Source of the DNA: Streptomyces erythrochromogenes
GTDB taxonomy: Bacteria; Actinomycetota; Actinomycetes; Streptomycetales; Streptomycetaceae
Assembly: GCF_036170895.1 (NCBI RefSeq)
Contig: NZ_CP108036.1
Coordinates: 6,793,501 to 6,857,500, forward strand
DNA: 64,000 bases
Direction: 5' to 3'
The notes beneath the pieces were generated by a model, which saw nothing but the letters and a program-made list of their open reading frames with translations, did no database searches and had not been told where the DNA came from. A program made the translations under genes and the position numbers. Positions 18,077-26,841 of the stretch are shown here, one piece after another; position 1 is the stretch's first letter; every line of letters starts with the position of its first letter.

Positions 18077-19093
18077 GTGTCGAACCACTCGCCCGCTGCC
18101 GGGCGCAGTCTGCTGTACCTCGTCGTCGCCGGAGCCGCCTGGGGCACCGCCGGGGCGGCCGCCTCCCTCCTCTTCCTGGCCAGTGACCTCGGCCCGCTCG
18201 CCCTGTCGTTCTGGCGGTGCGCGGGCGGGCTCGTCGTGCTGCTCGGGGTGCTCGCCGTACGGCGGGCCCACTCCGGGCGGGGGCGGGCCAGGCCTGCTGC
18301 GGGTGTGGCCTCGCCGGGTTCGCCCTCGGCGGGCTCGCTGATCGTCACCGGGCTGCTGTTCACCCTCTTCCAGGCCGCCTACTTCGCCGCGGTCCGCGAG
18401 ACCGGGCTGGCCGTCGGCACCGTGGTCACCCTCGGCGCCGGGCCCGTGCTCATCGCGCTCGGCGCGCGCTCCTGGATGGGGGAACGACTCGGCCGCGGCG
18501 GTGCGCTCGCCGTCGCGGGGGCGCTCGCCGGACTCGCCGTCCTGGTCCTGGGCAGCGGTGGCGCCGAGGTGCGCCCGCTCGGCGTCGGCTGGGCGCTGCT
18601 GTCGGCGGCCGGGTACGCCGGGATGACCCTGCGGGCCCGCCGGCTCGGGCAGCGCGGGGCGGCCGGCGATCCGCTGGTGACCACCGCCTGGTCCGTGGCG
18701 GTGGGCGCGGTGTGCCTGCTGCCGCTCGCCGCGGCGGAGGGGCTGCTGCCGCACACCGCGGACCTGGGCCGGGTGCTCTGGCTGCTGCTGTACGTCGCCA
18801 CCGTGCCGACGGCGCTGGCGTACGCGCTCTACTTCACGGGCGCCGCGGCCGTGCGCGCCGCGACCGTCTCGGTGATCATGCTGATCGAGCCGGTGAGCGC
18901 GGCGGCGATCGCCGTCCTCGTCCTCGGGGAGCGGCTGACCGGCGCCGTGGTGCTGGGCACCGTACTGCTGCTGACGGCGGTCGGTGCGCTGATCGCCGCG
19001 GAGTCCCGCCGTCCAGCGGGCGGACCCGCTGGGCCCGCCGAGCCGGCCGGATCCGCCGCCGTACGGCCGGCTCCTCAGAGCGCGGCGAGGTAG
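18077..19093 (+). CDS. EamA/DMT family transporter with structured leader
   Basis: A 338-residue ten-helix transporter starting at GTG 18077 with GGAGAA 6-8 nt upstream. The first EamA repeat has [19 protein letters not shown] and [19 protein letters not shown], the second [20 protein letters not shown] followed by a Gly/Pro/Ala tail. It is preceded by the Pro-Pro-Pro uORF and two-tier hairpin, so its expression is probably set post-initiation. Its last 19 bases overlap the convergent PPOX gene. Substrate unknown; a compound whose level influences translation of the leader would fit. Confidence 0.87.
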   Translation: MSNHSPAAGRSLLYLVVAGAAWGTAGAAASLLFLASDLGPLALSFWRCAGGLVVLLGVLAVRRAHSGRGRARPAAGVASPGSPSAGSLIVTGLLFTLFQAAYFAAVRETGLAVGTVVTLGAGPVLIALGARSWMGERLGRGGALAVAGALAGLAVLVLGSGGAEVRPLGVGWALLSAAGYAGMTLRARRLGQRGAAGDPLVTTAWSVAVGAVCLLPLAAAEGLLPHTADLGRVLWLLLYVATVPTALAYALYFTGAAAVRAATVSVIMLIEPVSAAAIAVLVLGERLTGAVVLGTVLLLTAVGALIAAESRRPAGGPAGPAEPAGSAAVRPAPQSAAR

Positions 19094-19773
19094 TCCGGCA
19101 GGGCGATGCCGGGGTCCAGGTCGGCGGCGGGCACGGGGGTCCCGTACGTCGTGCCGACCGGGACCACGCCCGCCCAGTGCGGCAGGCCCAGGTCCTCGGC
19201 GTCGTCGTTCGACGGTCCCGTACGGAGCTTCGCGGACACCTCGTCCAGGTCCACCCGGATCACCGCGGTGGCGGCGAGCTCCTTGGCGTTGGCCGGCCGC
19301 ACGTCGCCGGAACGGCCCGGGGCGACGGCGTCGATCATGGCGTCCAGGGCCGTCCGGCACTCCTCCTCGTCGGTCACCTGGTGGGCGGTGCCGTGGACGA
19401 CCACCGAGCGGTAATTGAGCGAGTGGTGGAAGGCCGAGCGGGCCAGCACCAGGCCGTCCACGTGGGTGACGGTGACGCAGACGGGCAGGCCCGGGTCGGT
19501 GCGGCCGGCCGCGAGCAGCGGGCGGGATCCGGTGGAACCGTGCATGTAGAGCGCTTCCCCGACCCGGGCGAACAGCGTCGGCAGGACAACCGGCGCGCCG
19601 TCGCGGACGTAGCCGAGGTGGCAGATGTAGGCCTCGTCGAGTATCGAGTGCACCGTCTCGCGGTCGTAGCGCGCCCGGTCGCGGGAGCGGGTGGGGACCG
19701 TGCGGTCGGTGGGATCGTACGCACCGGTCGTCCCGGTACTGTCCGTCGTCTCCGTGGCAGGCGTGGCGGTCAT
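19075..19773 (-). CDS. Pyridoxamine 5'-phosphate oxidase family protein
   Basis: A 232-residue split-barrel flavoprotein of the PPOX superfamily (COG3467-like). The core has [37 protein letters not shown], then [33 protein letters not shown], the FMN-binding pattern of this branch. ATG 19773 has GGAG 8 nt upstream. It is divergent from a MocR-type regulator 28 bases away, the arrangement typical of MocR-controlled vitamin-B6 or flavin genes, so it is probably that regulator's main target. The C-terminus overlaps the convergent EamA gene by 19 bases. Confidence 0.87.
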   Translation of the reverse strand: MTATPATETTDSTGTTGAYDPTDRTVPTRSRDRARYDRETVHSILDEAYICHLGYVRDGAPVVLPTLFARVGEALYMHGSTGSRPLLAAGRTDPGLPVCVTVTHVDGLVLARSAFHHSLNYRSVVVHGTAHQVTDEEECRTALDAMIDAVAPGRSGDVRPANAKELAATAVIRVDLDEVSAKLRTGPSNDDAEDLGLPHWAGVVPVGTTYGTPVPAADLDPGIALPDYLAAL

Positions 19774-19787
19774 GGTGCGAACTCCAT

Positions 19788-19804
19788 TGCACTAGTGCAT
19801 AATG
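19788..19804. promoter_or_regulatory. Shared MocR/PPOX operator-promoter palindrome
   Basis: TGCACTAGTGCA (19788-19799) is a perfect 12-bp palindrome at the centre of the 28-base divergent intergenic region. On the plus strand CATAAT (19798-19803) and on the minus strand CATTAT (19804-19799) are overlapping -10 elements at its edge. A further half-site GTGCTAG lies at 19811-19817. Confidence 0.7.
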
Positions 19805-21145
19805 TGGTTTGTGCTAGGAGAGTATCGGATCGCAGGGCGTCGCACATCTGAAATCGCGGCCAGCGTCGAGGCGGGCGTCGCGTCGGGCGAACTGCCGCCC
19901 GGATCGCTGCTGCCGCCGATGCGGGAGCTGGCGGGCGTGCTGGGCGTCAATCCCAACACCGTGGCGGCCGCCTACAGGACACTGCGCGAGCGCGGGGTCA
20001 TCGAAACGGACGGGCGGCGCGGGAGCCGCGTGCGCTCCCGCCCGGCGAGCACCCCGCGGGACGCGCTGCGGATGGTGGTGCCGGCGGGCGTGCGCGACAT
20101 CGCGGAGGGCAATCCGGACGTGTCGCTGCTCCCCGCGCTGGACGGGGCGCTGGCGGCCGCCGCCCTCCGCCACGGGCGTTCGCCCACCCTCTACGGCGCG
20201 GACCCGGTCGCGCCCGACCTGGCGCGGATCGCCCGCGCCGACTTCGACGCGGACGGGGTGCCGCCCGGGCCGGTCGCGGTGACCTCGGGTGCACTGGACG
20301 CCATCGAACGGGTCCTGGCCGCCCACCTGAGGCCCGGCGACGCGGTGGCGGTCGAGGATCCGGGCTGGGGCGGCTCGCTCGACCTGGTCCCCGCCCTCGG
20401 GCTGCGGGTGCTGCCGGTGGCGGTGGACGACGACGGGCCACAGGCCGACGCGGTGGCCCGGGCCCTCGACGCAGGGGCGCGGGCACTGGTGGTGACCTCC
20501 CGGGCGCAGAACCCGACCGGCGCGGCGGTGGGCGCGCAGCGGGCGGGGGAGCTGCGGGAGCTGCTGGCGCGCCATCCCGGCGTGCTGCTGATCGAGGACG
20601 ACCACGGGCACGGGATCGTCGACCTGCCGGTCCATCCGCTGGGCGGGGTGACCCGGCACTGGGTGATGATCCGGTCCACGGCCAAGGCGTACGGGCCCGA
20701 CCTGCGGCTCGCCGTGCTGACCGGCGACGAGGTGACCCTGGACCGGGTGCGGGGACGCCAACGGCTGGGCCCGGGGTGGGTGAGCCGGCTGCTGCAACAC
20801 GCGGTGGTCGAGCTGTGGACCTCGCACGCCGTCGACCGGACGGCGGTCGCGCGGGCCTATGGGGAGCGGCGGGACGCCCTGGTCGAGGCCCTGCGGGAGC
20901 GGGGGGTGCGGGCGCACGGGCGGACCGGGTTGAACGTGTGGGTGCCGGTGGCCGACGAGACGGTGGTGGTCACGAGGCTGCTCGCCGCGGGGTGGGGGGT
21001 GGCACCCGGGGCCATCTTCCGTGTCGAGGCGGGACCGGGGGTGCGGCTGACGGTGTCCCAGCTGGCGGTGGCGGAGGTGCCGGCGCTGGCCGACGCCGTG
21101 GCCGCGGCGGTCCGGCCCGGCCTGCCGGGCGGGCGCAACGACTGA
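19802..21145 (+). CDS. MocR-type GntR/aminotransferase regulator
   Basis: A 447-residue fusion of a GntR winged helix and an aspartate-aminotransferase-like domain. The HTH spans about residues 10-75 (RRTSEIAASVEAGV, SLLPPMRELAGVLGVNPNTVAAAYRTL); the large domain binds PLP through Lys295 in RSTAKAYGPDLRL and keeps SRAQNPTGA. Such proteins sense PLP or amino-acid adducts. ATG 19802 is listed, but it overlaps a CATAAT -10 (19798-19803); the GTG at 19811, 7 bases beyond that -10, may be the true leaderless start, removing three residues. The divergent PPOX-family gene is the likely target. A 19-bp terminator stem follows at 21196-21237. Confidence 0.9.
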   Translation: MWFVLGEYRIAGRRTSEIAASVEAGVASGELPPGSLLPPMRELAGVLGVNPNTVAAAYRTLRERGVIETDGRRGSRVRSRPASTPRDALRMVVPAGVRDIAEGNPDVSLLPALDGALAAAALRHGRSPTLYGADPVAPDLARIARADFDADGVPPGPVAVTSGALDAIERVLAAHLRPGDAVAVEDPGWGGSLDLVPALGLRVLPVAVDDDGPQADAVARALDAGARALVVTSRAQNPTGAAVGAQRAGELRELLARHPGVLLIEDDHGHGIVDLPVHPLGGVTRHWVMIRSTAKAYGPDLRLAVLTGDEVTLDRVRGRQRLGPGWVSRLLQHAVVELWTSHAVDRTAVARAYGERRDALVEALRERGVRAHGRTGLNVWVPVADETVVVTRLLAAGWGVAPGAIFRVEAGPGVRLTVSQLAVAEVPALADAVAAAVRPGLPGGRND

Positions 21146-21195
21146 CCGCGGGTCCCGTCGGCGGGAGGGCGAGCCCCTGAGAGCCGGCCCTGCCC

Positions 21196-21237
21196 GCCCG
21201 CTCCGGTGGTCCTGCCGACAGGACCACCGGAGCGGGC
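21196..21237 (+). terminator. Perfect 19-bp terminator stem
   Basis: GCCCGCTCCGGTGGTCCTG and its exact complement are joined by a CCGA loop, between the convergent MocR and EamA genes. Confidence 0.88.
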
Positions 21238-21270
21238 TGGAGGCTGTGGACGCGGCCCCGCAGGCGCCGG

Positions 21271-22263
21271 TCAGGCCGGCTTGCGGGGGGCGGTTCGGGT
21301 CTGGGTGAGGGCGGCGCCCGCCAGGACGATCGCGGCCCCGACCGGGGTGTTCCAGTGCAACTGCTCGCCGAGGACCAGCACGCCGGCCGTCGTGGCGATG
21401 ACGGGGATGAAGTAGGTGACCATCTGGGCGGTGGTCGGGCCGACCTCCGTCACCAGGCCGTACTGCATCTGCAGGGCCATGCCGGTGCCGAGGGCGCCCA
21501 GCGCGATCACCGACACGGTGGGCCAGAGCGGGAACGAGGTCGGGGCCGAGGTGAACAGGGCGCTTACCAGCGCGAGCTGGAGCGTGGAGACCGTGAGCTG
21601 CCCGCCGGTCAGGGCCACCGGGGAGCCGGGGGTGCCGGCCAGCGTGCGGCGGACGTAGATCCAGCCGATGGGGTAGCAGAGCGAGGCCAGCAGGGCGAAC
21701 GCGGTGCCCTTGGCGTCGACGCCGGAGAAGCCCTGCCAGGCGCCGAGCACGGTCAGCACGCCGAGGAACCCCAGGCCCAGGCCGGCGAAGCGGCGGCGCG
21801 TCGGGCGGTCCTCGGAGAGGGCGACCAGCGACAGCGCCATGCCCCACAGCGGGGACGTGGCGTTGCAGATGCCGGCCAGGCTGGAGGGGATGCTCAGCTC
21901 CGCGTACGCGAAGAGCGAGAAGGGCGCGGTGTTGAGCAGGAGCGCCGCCACGGTGAGGTGGCCCCAGGTGCGCAGACCCCGGGGGAGCGGCTCGCGGCGC
22001 ACCAGTAGCACGGCCATGAGGGCGAGCGCCCCGAACAGGACCCGGCCCAGGGCCACCTGGAAGGGCGCGTACGCCTCGGTGCCGACCTTGATCAGCAGGA
22101 AGCTGAAGCCCCAGACCACCGAGAGGATCGCGAACCGCACGCGCCAGTCGAGGACGCCGCGCCGACGGGTGACCGCGGCCGAGCCGGGCGCCGCCGCGGC
22201 CGCGGCGGCGGAGCCGGTGGAGGGGGTCGGAAGGGTCGGCCGAGGGGCTGCGGGTGCGCTCAT
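21271..22263 (-). CDS. EamA/DMT family transporter
   Basis: A 330-residue ten-helix exporter from ATG 22263; the frame extends to a TTG at 22299 that is unlikely to be used. After a low-complexity Pro/Ala leader it has FAILSVVWGFSFLLIKVGTEAYAPFQVALGRVL and LNTAPFSLFAYAELSIPSSLAGICNATSPLWG, and the second repeat ends TTAQMVTYFIPVIATTAGVLVLGEQLHW. This resembles the group of DMT exporters paired with LysR regulators. It is divergent from the LysR gene at 22338 across 74 bases, and is probably activated by it in response to the exported compound. Confidence 0.88.
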   Translation of the reverse strand: MSAPAAPRPTLPTPSTGSAAAAAAAPGSAAVTRRRGVLDWRVRFAILSVVWGFSFLLIKVGTEAYAPFQVALGRVLFGALALMAVLLVRREPLPRGLRTWGHLTVAALLLNTAPFSLFAYAELSIPSSLAGICNATSPLWGMALSLVALSEDRPTRRRFAGLGLGFLGVLTVLGAWQGFSGVDAKGTAFALLASLCYPIGWIYVRRTLAGTPGSPVALTGGQLTVSTLQLALVSALFTSAPTSFPLWPTVSVIALGALGTGMALQMQYGLVTEVGPTTAQMVTYFIPVIATTAGVLVLGEQLHWNTPVGAAIVLAGAALTQTRTAPRKPA

Positions 22264-22324
22264 GACCTTTACTGTGCTCGTATCAACTTCGTAGGACAAG
22301 CGAAAGTTTCTCGTGGTGACGGCG

Positions 22325-22337
22325 TAGCATCGCTTAC
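22325..22337 (+). promoter_or_regulatory. Leaderless -10 (TAGCAT) of lysR gene
   Basis: TAGCAT (22325-22330) is followed by 7 bases and ATG 22338; there is no ribosome binding site. Confidence 0.6.
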
Positions 22338-23246
22338 ATGTTGAACCTGGAGCGCCTGCGCACCCTCGACGCCCTCGCCCGCCACGGCTCGGTCAGCGGC
22401 GCGGCCGACGGGCTCCACGTCACCACCTCCGCCGTGTCCCAGCAGATGGCCAAGCTGGAGCGCGAGGTCGGCCAGCCGCTGCTGGCGAAGAACGGCCGCG
22501 GGGTCCGCCTCACCGACGCCGGACGGCTGCTCGCCGACCACGCGGCCCGGATCATCTCCCAGGTGGAGCAGGCCCAGGCCGACGTCGAGGCCCAGCGCGG
22601 GTGCGCCGTCGGTGAGCTGCGCATCGGCGCCTTCCCGACCGCCATGCGCGGCCTGCTGCCCCAGGCCCTGACCGCGCTGCGCACCGGCCACCCGGACCTG
22701 CGGGTCCGGGTGCGCGAGCAGGAACCCGAGGAGAGCATGGCGGCCGTCGTGCGCGGCGACCTCGACATGGCGCTCGCGATCGACTGGCACAACAAGCGGA
22801 TGCCGGTGCCCGCGGAGCTCACCCGGACGCACCTGCTGGACGACTCCGTCGACATCGCGGTCCCGGCCGGCCACCGGCTGGCGGACCGGGCCGCGATCTC
22901 CCTCGCCGAGTTCGCGGACGACGAATGGATCTCCTGGAACGAGGGCCAGTTCTGCCACGAGTGGCTGGTCTTCACCCTGCGCGGTACGGGGATCGAGCCG
23001 CGCATCGCGCACATCGCCGAGGAGCACCACACCCAGCTCGCCTTCGTCGAGGCCGGGCTCGGGGTGTGCGTCGCGCCGAAGCTGGGCCGCGGCCCGGTGC
23101 CGCCGGGGGTGCGGCTGCTGCCCGTCTGCGACGCCGTACGCCGCCACGTGTACGCCGTCTGGCGCGCGGACGCCGATCGCCGGCCCTCCATCCGGGCCGC
23201 GGTCTACGCCCTCCGGACGACCTCCGCCGAGCTCCAGCACGCGTAG
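22338..23246 (+). CDS. LysR family transcriptional regulator
   Basis: A 302-residue LysR-type regulator. The N-terminal HTH is classical: LNLERLRTLDALARHGSVSGAADGLHVTTSAVSQQMAKLEREVGQPLL, here cut at recognised segments only; the linker helix and an effector domain beginning ELRIGAFPTAMRGLLPQAL follow. It is of normal family length. The effector domain has no features that identify the ligand. The likely target is the divergent EamA exporter. The message appears leaderless. The gene converges on a PPOX-family gene 22 bases downstream. Confidence 0.9.
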   Translation: MLNLERLRTLDALARHGSVSGAADGLHVTTSAVSQQMAKLEREVGQPLLAKNGRGVRLTDAGRLLADHAARIISQVEQAQADVEAQRGCAVGELRIGAFPTAMRGLLPQALTALRTGHPDLRVRVREQEPEESMAAVVRGDLDMALAIDWHNKRMPVPAELTRTHLLDDSVDIAVPAGHRLADRAAISLAEFADDEWISWNEGQFCHEWLVFTLRGTGIEPRIAHIAEEHHTQLAFVEAGLGVCVAPKLGRGPVPPGVRLLPVCDAVRRHVYAVWRADADRRPSIRAAVYALRTTSAELQHA

Positions 23247-23268
23247 GTGCCCTCGGTCCCGCCGGGCG

Positions 23269-23727
23269 TCAGATCTTGCGGAAGTCCCAGGAGACGACCG
23301 TGTCCGGGGTGAGGCGGATCCACGCGTGCCGGCCGTCGTGCGGCATCTCCTCGATCCCGAAGTTCTTGACCGGGAAGATCCGCTCCGCCTCGGCCAGTTC
23401 GGGGCAGGGCTCGCCCGTGCGCGGGGCCTCGCCCACGAAGACCGCGCTGCCGGACAGTTCCACGCCGCGCAGCTCGTCGTACGACTCGCCGGCGTCCACG
23501 ACCACCGAGATCCGCGGGTCCTTGCGCAGGTCCGCCCAGCGCCGACTGCGGGTGATCGAGTACAGCCACAGCGAGCTGCCGTCCCACGCGAACCACAGGG
23601 CGCCCACGTGCGGGCGCCCGTCGGGCGACACCGTCGCCACCCGGCAGGTCCGCTGCTCCCGCAGGAACGCGTCCACTTCCGCCCCGCTCATCATGATGCG
23701 GCGGCCCCGCCGCTGAGTCTCGTCCAT
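23269..23727 (-). CDS. Pyridoxamine 5'-phosphate oxidase family protein (F420/FMN split barrel)
   Basis: A 152-residue split-barrel protein smaller than the one at 19075. It has FLREQRTCRVATVSPDGRPHVGALWFAWDG, then LWLYSITRSRRWADLRKDPRISVVVD and a C-terminal VSWDFRKI. This composition is shared by F420- or FMN-dependent reductases and general stress proteins of the PPOX clan; the cofactor cannot be decided from sequence alone. The frame starts at ATG 23727, 77 bases from the divergent hydrolase gene at 23804. Confidence 0.83.
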   Translation of the reverse strand: MDETQRRGRRIMMSGAEVDAFLREQRTCRVATVSPDGRPHVGALWFAWDGSSLWLYSITRSRRWADLRKDPRISVVVDAGESYDELRGVELSGSAVFVGEAPRTGEPCPELAEAERIFPVKNFGIEEMPHDGRHAWIRLTPDTVVSWDFRKI

Positions 23728-23803
23728 CGGTCCCGCGCCCCTTCACATCTGACTGTGTGTCAGGAATCATGAGGGCTCTTCCGACGCCACGCCAGGGGGA
23801 GTC

Positions 23804-24418
23804 ATGCCGGATCTCGATCCCGCCACGACCGCGCTGCTCACCGTCGAGTGCCAGAACGGCGTCGTGGGCGAGGAGGGTGCGCTGCCCGAACTCGCCAAGG
23901 AGGCGCGGGACTCCGGGATGCTGGGGCGGGTGGCCGCGCTGGTCGACGCCGCGCGCGGGGCCGGCGTACAGGTGCTGCACGCGGTCGCCGAGCGGCGGCC
24001 GGACGGGCTCGGGGCCAACACCAACGCACGGCTCTTCCGGGCCGCCGGAAAGCTGCCGGTGCGGCAGCTGACCGGGAGCCGCGCGGTGGAGGTGGCCGCG
24101 CCCATCACGGTGGCCGAGCGGGACCTCGTCGTACGCCGGCTGCACGGACTCTCGCCCATGGCCGGCACCGACCTGGACGCGCTCCTGCGCAATCTCGGGA
24201 TCCGCACCCTCGTCGTCACCGGGGTCTCCTCCAACATCGCCATCCCGAACACCGTCTTCGACGCCGTGAACCTCGGATACCAGGTCGTGGTCCCGGCCGA
24301 CGCCATCGCCGGAGTGCCCGCCTCCTGCACCGCCGAGGTGATCCGCAACTCGCTCGCGCTGGTGGCGGCCATCACCACGGCCGAGGCGCTGCTCGACCAG
24401 TGGGCCCCCACGGGCTGA
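23804..24418 (+). CDS. Isochorismatase/cysteine-hydrolase fold protein lacking catalytic Cys
   Basis: A 204-residue protein with the isochorismatase-like fold: N-terminal TTALLTVECQNGVVG, a middle with LRNLGIRTLVVTGVSSNIAIPNTVFDAVNLGYQVVVPADA. Active hydrolases use Asp, Lys and Cys; here the first Asp is Glu in VECQNG and the Cys position after GVSSN is Ala (GVSSNIAIPNT). So it may be a non-canonical enzyme, like EntB-type isochorismatases that also lack the Cys, or a catalytically silent member. The gene is divergent from the small PPOX protein and followed by 325 bases without a gene. Confidence 0.83.
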   Translation: MPDLDPATTALLTVECQNGVVGEEGALPELAKEARDSGMLGRVAALVDAARGAGVQVLHAVAERRPDGLGANTNARLFRAAGKLPVRQLTGSRAVEVAAPITVAERDLVVRRLHGLSPMAGTDLDALLRNLGIRTLVVTGVSSNIAIPNTVFDAVNLGYQVVVPADAIAGVPASCTAEVIRNSLALVAAITTAEALLDQWAPTG

Positions 24419-24743
24419 GCGCCGTCGGGGCCGGCGCGGAGCGTGCACTTCCGGACAAGCTGGGTAGCCGTCCGGTGAACCCGGGGCGCCCGCGAGCGGT
24501 GCGGCGTCCGCAACGTCGCACGTCACCGTCCGGGACCTTCGATGGTCGCGCGGAGTGACGGAACCATCGCACCCTGTCTGAGCTGCTCGAATGACCATTC
24601 GATCTCCGTTATGCGAACAGGGTGTCCGTAAATCGGTCGTCGATGTGCAATGCCCCTTGGACTCCGCGAGGCTTTGGTGCAACGGAACGCGATACCGAAA
24701 GTAATGGTCGCGTTCAACCATTGAATCGAAAGTGAGTCTTCCC
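24419..24743. other. 325-base gene-free region upstream of protease inhibitor
   Basis: No gene is supportable. Three dyads are visible: CGATGGT/ACCATCG (24540-24546, 24563-24569), TCGAATG-AC-CATTCGA (24587-24602, perfect) and TTCAA-CCA-TTGAA (24713-24725). From 24590 to 24735 the sequence is clearly less GC-rich than the surroundings. This is probably the control region of the secreted inhibitor gene. Confidence 0.55.
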
Positions 24744-25172
24744 GTGCGTCACCGTCGCTCAGCCGCCGTCTCCGCCGCCGCACTCCTCTGTCTGGCCGGT
24801 GCCACCGGCATCGCGCAGGCCCAGCCCGAAAGCCTGTACGCCCCCTCGGCCATGGTCTTCAGCGTCGCCCAGGGCGACGACGTGACCGCGCCCACCGTCC
24901 TGCGCGCCACCACGGTCAGCTGCGCGCCCGGTGCCCAGGGGACGCACCCCGACCCCAAGGCCGCCTGCGCGGCCCTCAAGTCCACCGGCGGCACCTTCGA
25001 CCGGCTGCTGTCCACGCCCGACCCGGACCGGGCGTGCCCGATGCACTACGCGCCCGTCACCGTGTCCGCGGTCGGCGTGTGGGAGGGCCGCCGCGTGGCC
25101 TGGGACCACACCTTCTCCAACTCCTGCACCATGGGCGCGACCCTGAACGGCAACGCGGTCTTCGCGTTCTGA
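24744..25172 (+). CDS. Subtilisin inhibitor-like (SSI) secreted protein
   Basis: A 142-residue precursor with a Sec signal peptide (RHRRSAAVSAAALLCLAGATG, cleavage after AQA at residue 26) and a mature part of about 116 residues, the usual SSI size. It begins SLYAPSAMVFSV, has the four disulfide cysteines, and ends SNSCTMG...NAVFAF. The reactive-site loop reads CPMHYAPV, so P1 is Met as in classical SSI (CPMVYDPV), but P1' is His and the following Asp is Ala. It should inhibit subtilisin-type serine proteases outside the cell. GTG 24744 has GTGAG at suitable spacing; GTG 24732 adds four residues. Confidence 0.93.
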   Translation: MRHRRSAAVSAAALLCLAGATGIAQAQPESLYAPSAMVFSVAQGDDVTAPTVLRATTVSCAPGAQGTHPDPKAACAALKSTGGTFDRLLSTPDPDRACPMHYAPVTVSAVGVWEGRRVAWDHTFSNSCTMGATLNGNAVFAF

Positions 25173-25185
25173 TCCGACCTGCCCC

Positions 25186-25223
25186 GCCGGACGGCGCCGC
25201 GGGGGGAGGGGGCGCCGTCCGGC
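25186..25223 (+). terminator. Bidirectional terminator after inhibitor gene
   Basis: GCCGGACGGCGCC and GGCGCCGTCCGGC form a perfect 13-bp stem around a purine-rich 12-base loop, between the convergent SSI and DUF2252 genes. Confidence 0.85.
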
Positions 25224-25242
25224 CGCGTCCGGGCCGCCGCGG

Positions 25243-26673
25243 TCAGGCCGCCGGAAGTTCTTCGGCGGGCAGCCGGCCCGCCCGCACCGCGTCGACCAGG
25301 GCCTGGTGATCGCGCTCGTTCTGGTCGGCGTACGCCTCGGCGAACTCGGCGAGGGCCCGGTCGAAGACGTCGCCCCGGCCGAGGTACGCGGCGATCGCCA
25401 CCCGGTCGCCTGACCGCGCGTGCGCGCGGGCCAGGGTCATCCCGCAGGCGTTGCCGAAGGTCTCCAGCTGCGCGGGCGGCATCGTCTCCGGCATCGCGAT
25501 GCCCTTCCAGTCGCGCAGCTGCCGGATGTAAAAGTCCCGCTTCCTGCCGTCGATGCCGTCCACCCGCTCCCAGCCGAGGAAGATGTCGCTCGCCGCCTGC
25601 ATCAACCGCTGTCCCGAGACCACGCGTTCACCCTGGTTCCCGTAGAGGCTGGCGCCGACGTGGTCGGCGAGCACGGAGGTGTCGGCCTCCTTGGCCTGGA
25701 GGAAGAGCGGGTCGCGGCCGTCCCTGCCGAGCAGGAGCAGGATCCAGCACCGGGTGCCGACACTGCCGACGCCGACCACCTTGCGGGCGACGTCCACCAG
25801 GCGGTAGTCCTCCAGCAGCGCCCGCCGGTTGCTCTCCAGTGTGTGTCCGTAGTGGCCGACCAGTGCGCCCAGCCGGTCCACGAGCTCGTCGCGCTCGGAA
25901 TCCGGCAGCAGGTCGGCGAGCGGGACCAGGAGCGGGGGGTCCGCCGCGATCCTCGGCCGGCCGTCGACCACCTCGGTGAGCTTGTCGAAGACCTGCAGGC
26001 TGTCACGGGACCGGGCCTTCGCCATCGCCGTGGCCAGCTTCTTGCGGCCGCGCTTGTCGAGCTGTTCGGTGACGAGGGCCTTCAGGCCCTCCGCGTCGAT
26101 CTTCGCGTACCAGACGTCGAGATTGCCCATCCCGGCGAAGCCGGACATCGCTTCGCGGTACGAGCGCACCGCGGAGTTCACGATGCGGGCGCGCTCGCCC
26201 TCGTCGAAGCCGTTCGCCCGGGCGGCGATGACGAGACTCGCGGACAGCCGCTTGACGTCCCACTCCCAGGGGCCGGGCAGCGTCTCGTCGAAGTCGTTGA
26301 TGTCGAACATCAGCCGCCGCTCCGGCGAGGCCAGCAGGCGGAAGTTCAGCAGGTGCGCGTCACCGCAGAGCTGTACCGAGATGCCCGAGTCCGGGCTGCC
26401 GGCCAGGTCGGACGCCATGATCGCGGCGGCACCACGGTAGAAGCGGAACGGGGACTCCGTCATCCGGGCGTAGCGGATCGGGACCAGCTCGGACACCCGC
26501 GTCGCGGACTGCGCCTCCAGGATCGCCAAGGGGTCCGGCCGGTCGGGAGACGGCTGGTACACGGCGTGCCCCGACCTGGGGCAGCGGCGTCGGGCCTCCC
26601 TGCCCATCGCCATGCGCTCCTCGGGCGTGGCATCGGGCACCGCGCGCATCGCGGTGATCGCACTCCGGGACAT
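25243..26673 (-). CDS. DUF2252 family protein
   Basis: A 476-residue protein of the DUF2252 family, whose fold resembles aminoglycoside phosphotransferase-like kinases. It has RMTESPFRFYRGAAAIMASDLA, then QLCGDAHLLNFRLLASPERRLMFDINDFDE, which resembles a kinase catalytic loop and metal-binding Asp, and VGSVGTRCWILLLLG. Start ATG 26673 has AGGAGGG five bases upstream; the frame continues upstream without coding character. Actual substrates and activity are unknown. It is convergent with the protease-inhibitor gene and follows the small AhpD-like gene in the same direction after 168 bases. Confidence 0.88.
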   Translation of the reverse strand: MSRSAITAMRAVPDATPEERMAMGREARRRCPRSGHAVYQPSPDRPDPLAILEAQSATRVSELVPIRYARMTESPFRFYRGAAAIMASDLAGSPDSGISVQLCGDAHLLNFRLLASPERRLMFDINDFDETLPGPWEWDVKRLSASLVIAARANGFDEGERARIVNSAVRSYREAMSGFAGMGNLDVWYAKIDAEGLKALVTEQLDKRGRKKLATAMAKARSRDSLQVFDKLTEVVDGRPRIAADPPLLVPLADLLPDSERDELVDRLGALVGHYGHTLESNRRALLEDYRLVDVARKVVGVGSVGTRCWILLLLGRDGRDPLFLQAKEADTSVLADHVGASLYGNQGERVVSGQRLMQAASDIFLGWERVDGIDGRKRDFYIRQLRDWKGIAMPETMPPAQLETFGNACGMTLARAHARSGDRVAIAAYLGRGDVFDRALAEFAEAYADQNERDHQALVDAVRAGRLPAEELPAA

Positions 26674-26841
26674 GGAGCCCTCCTGACTGCCGGCCGGACC
26701 GACTGGTCTGCCTGCTTGCCTGTCTACCGGCTGCCCGTGCCGCTGACCGGCTGACGGTCCGCGGTTCGTACGCACGCCGCCCGCACCCCGGGAACAGCGG
26801 CCGGGCGGGCCCCGGGGTGACCTGCGGGCGTTCGCTCCGCC

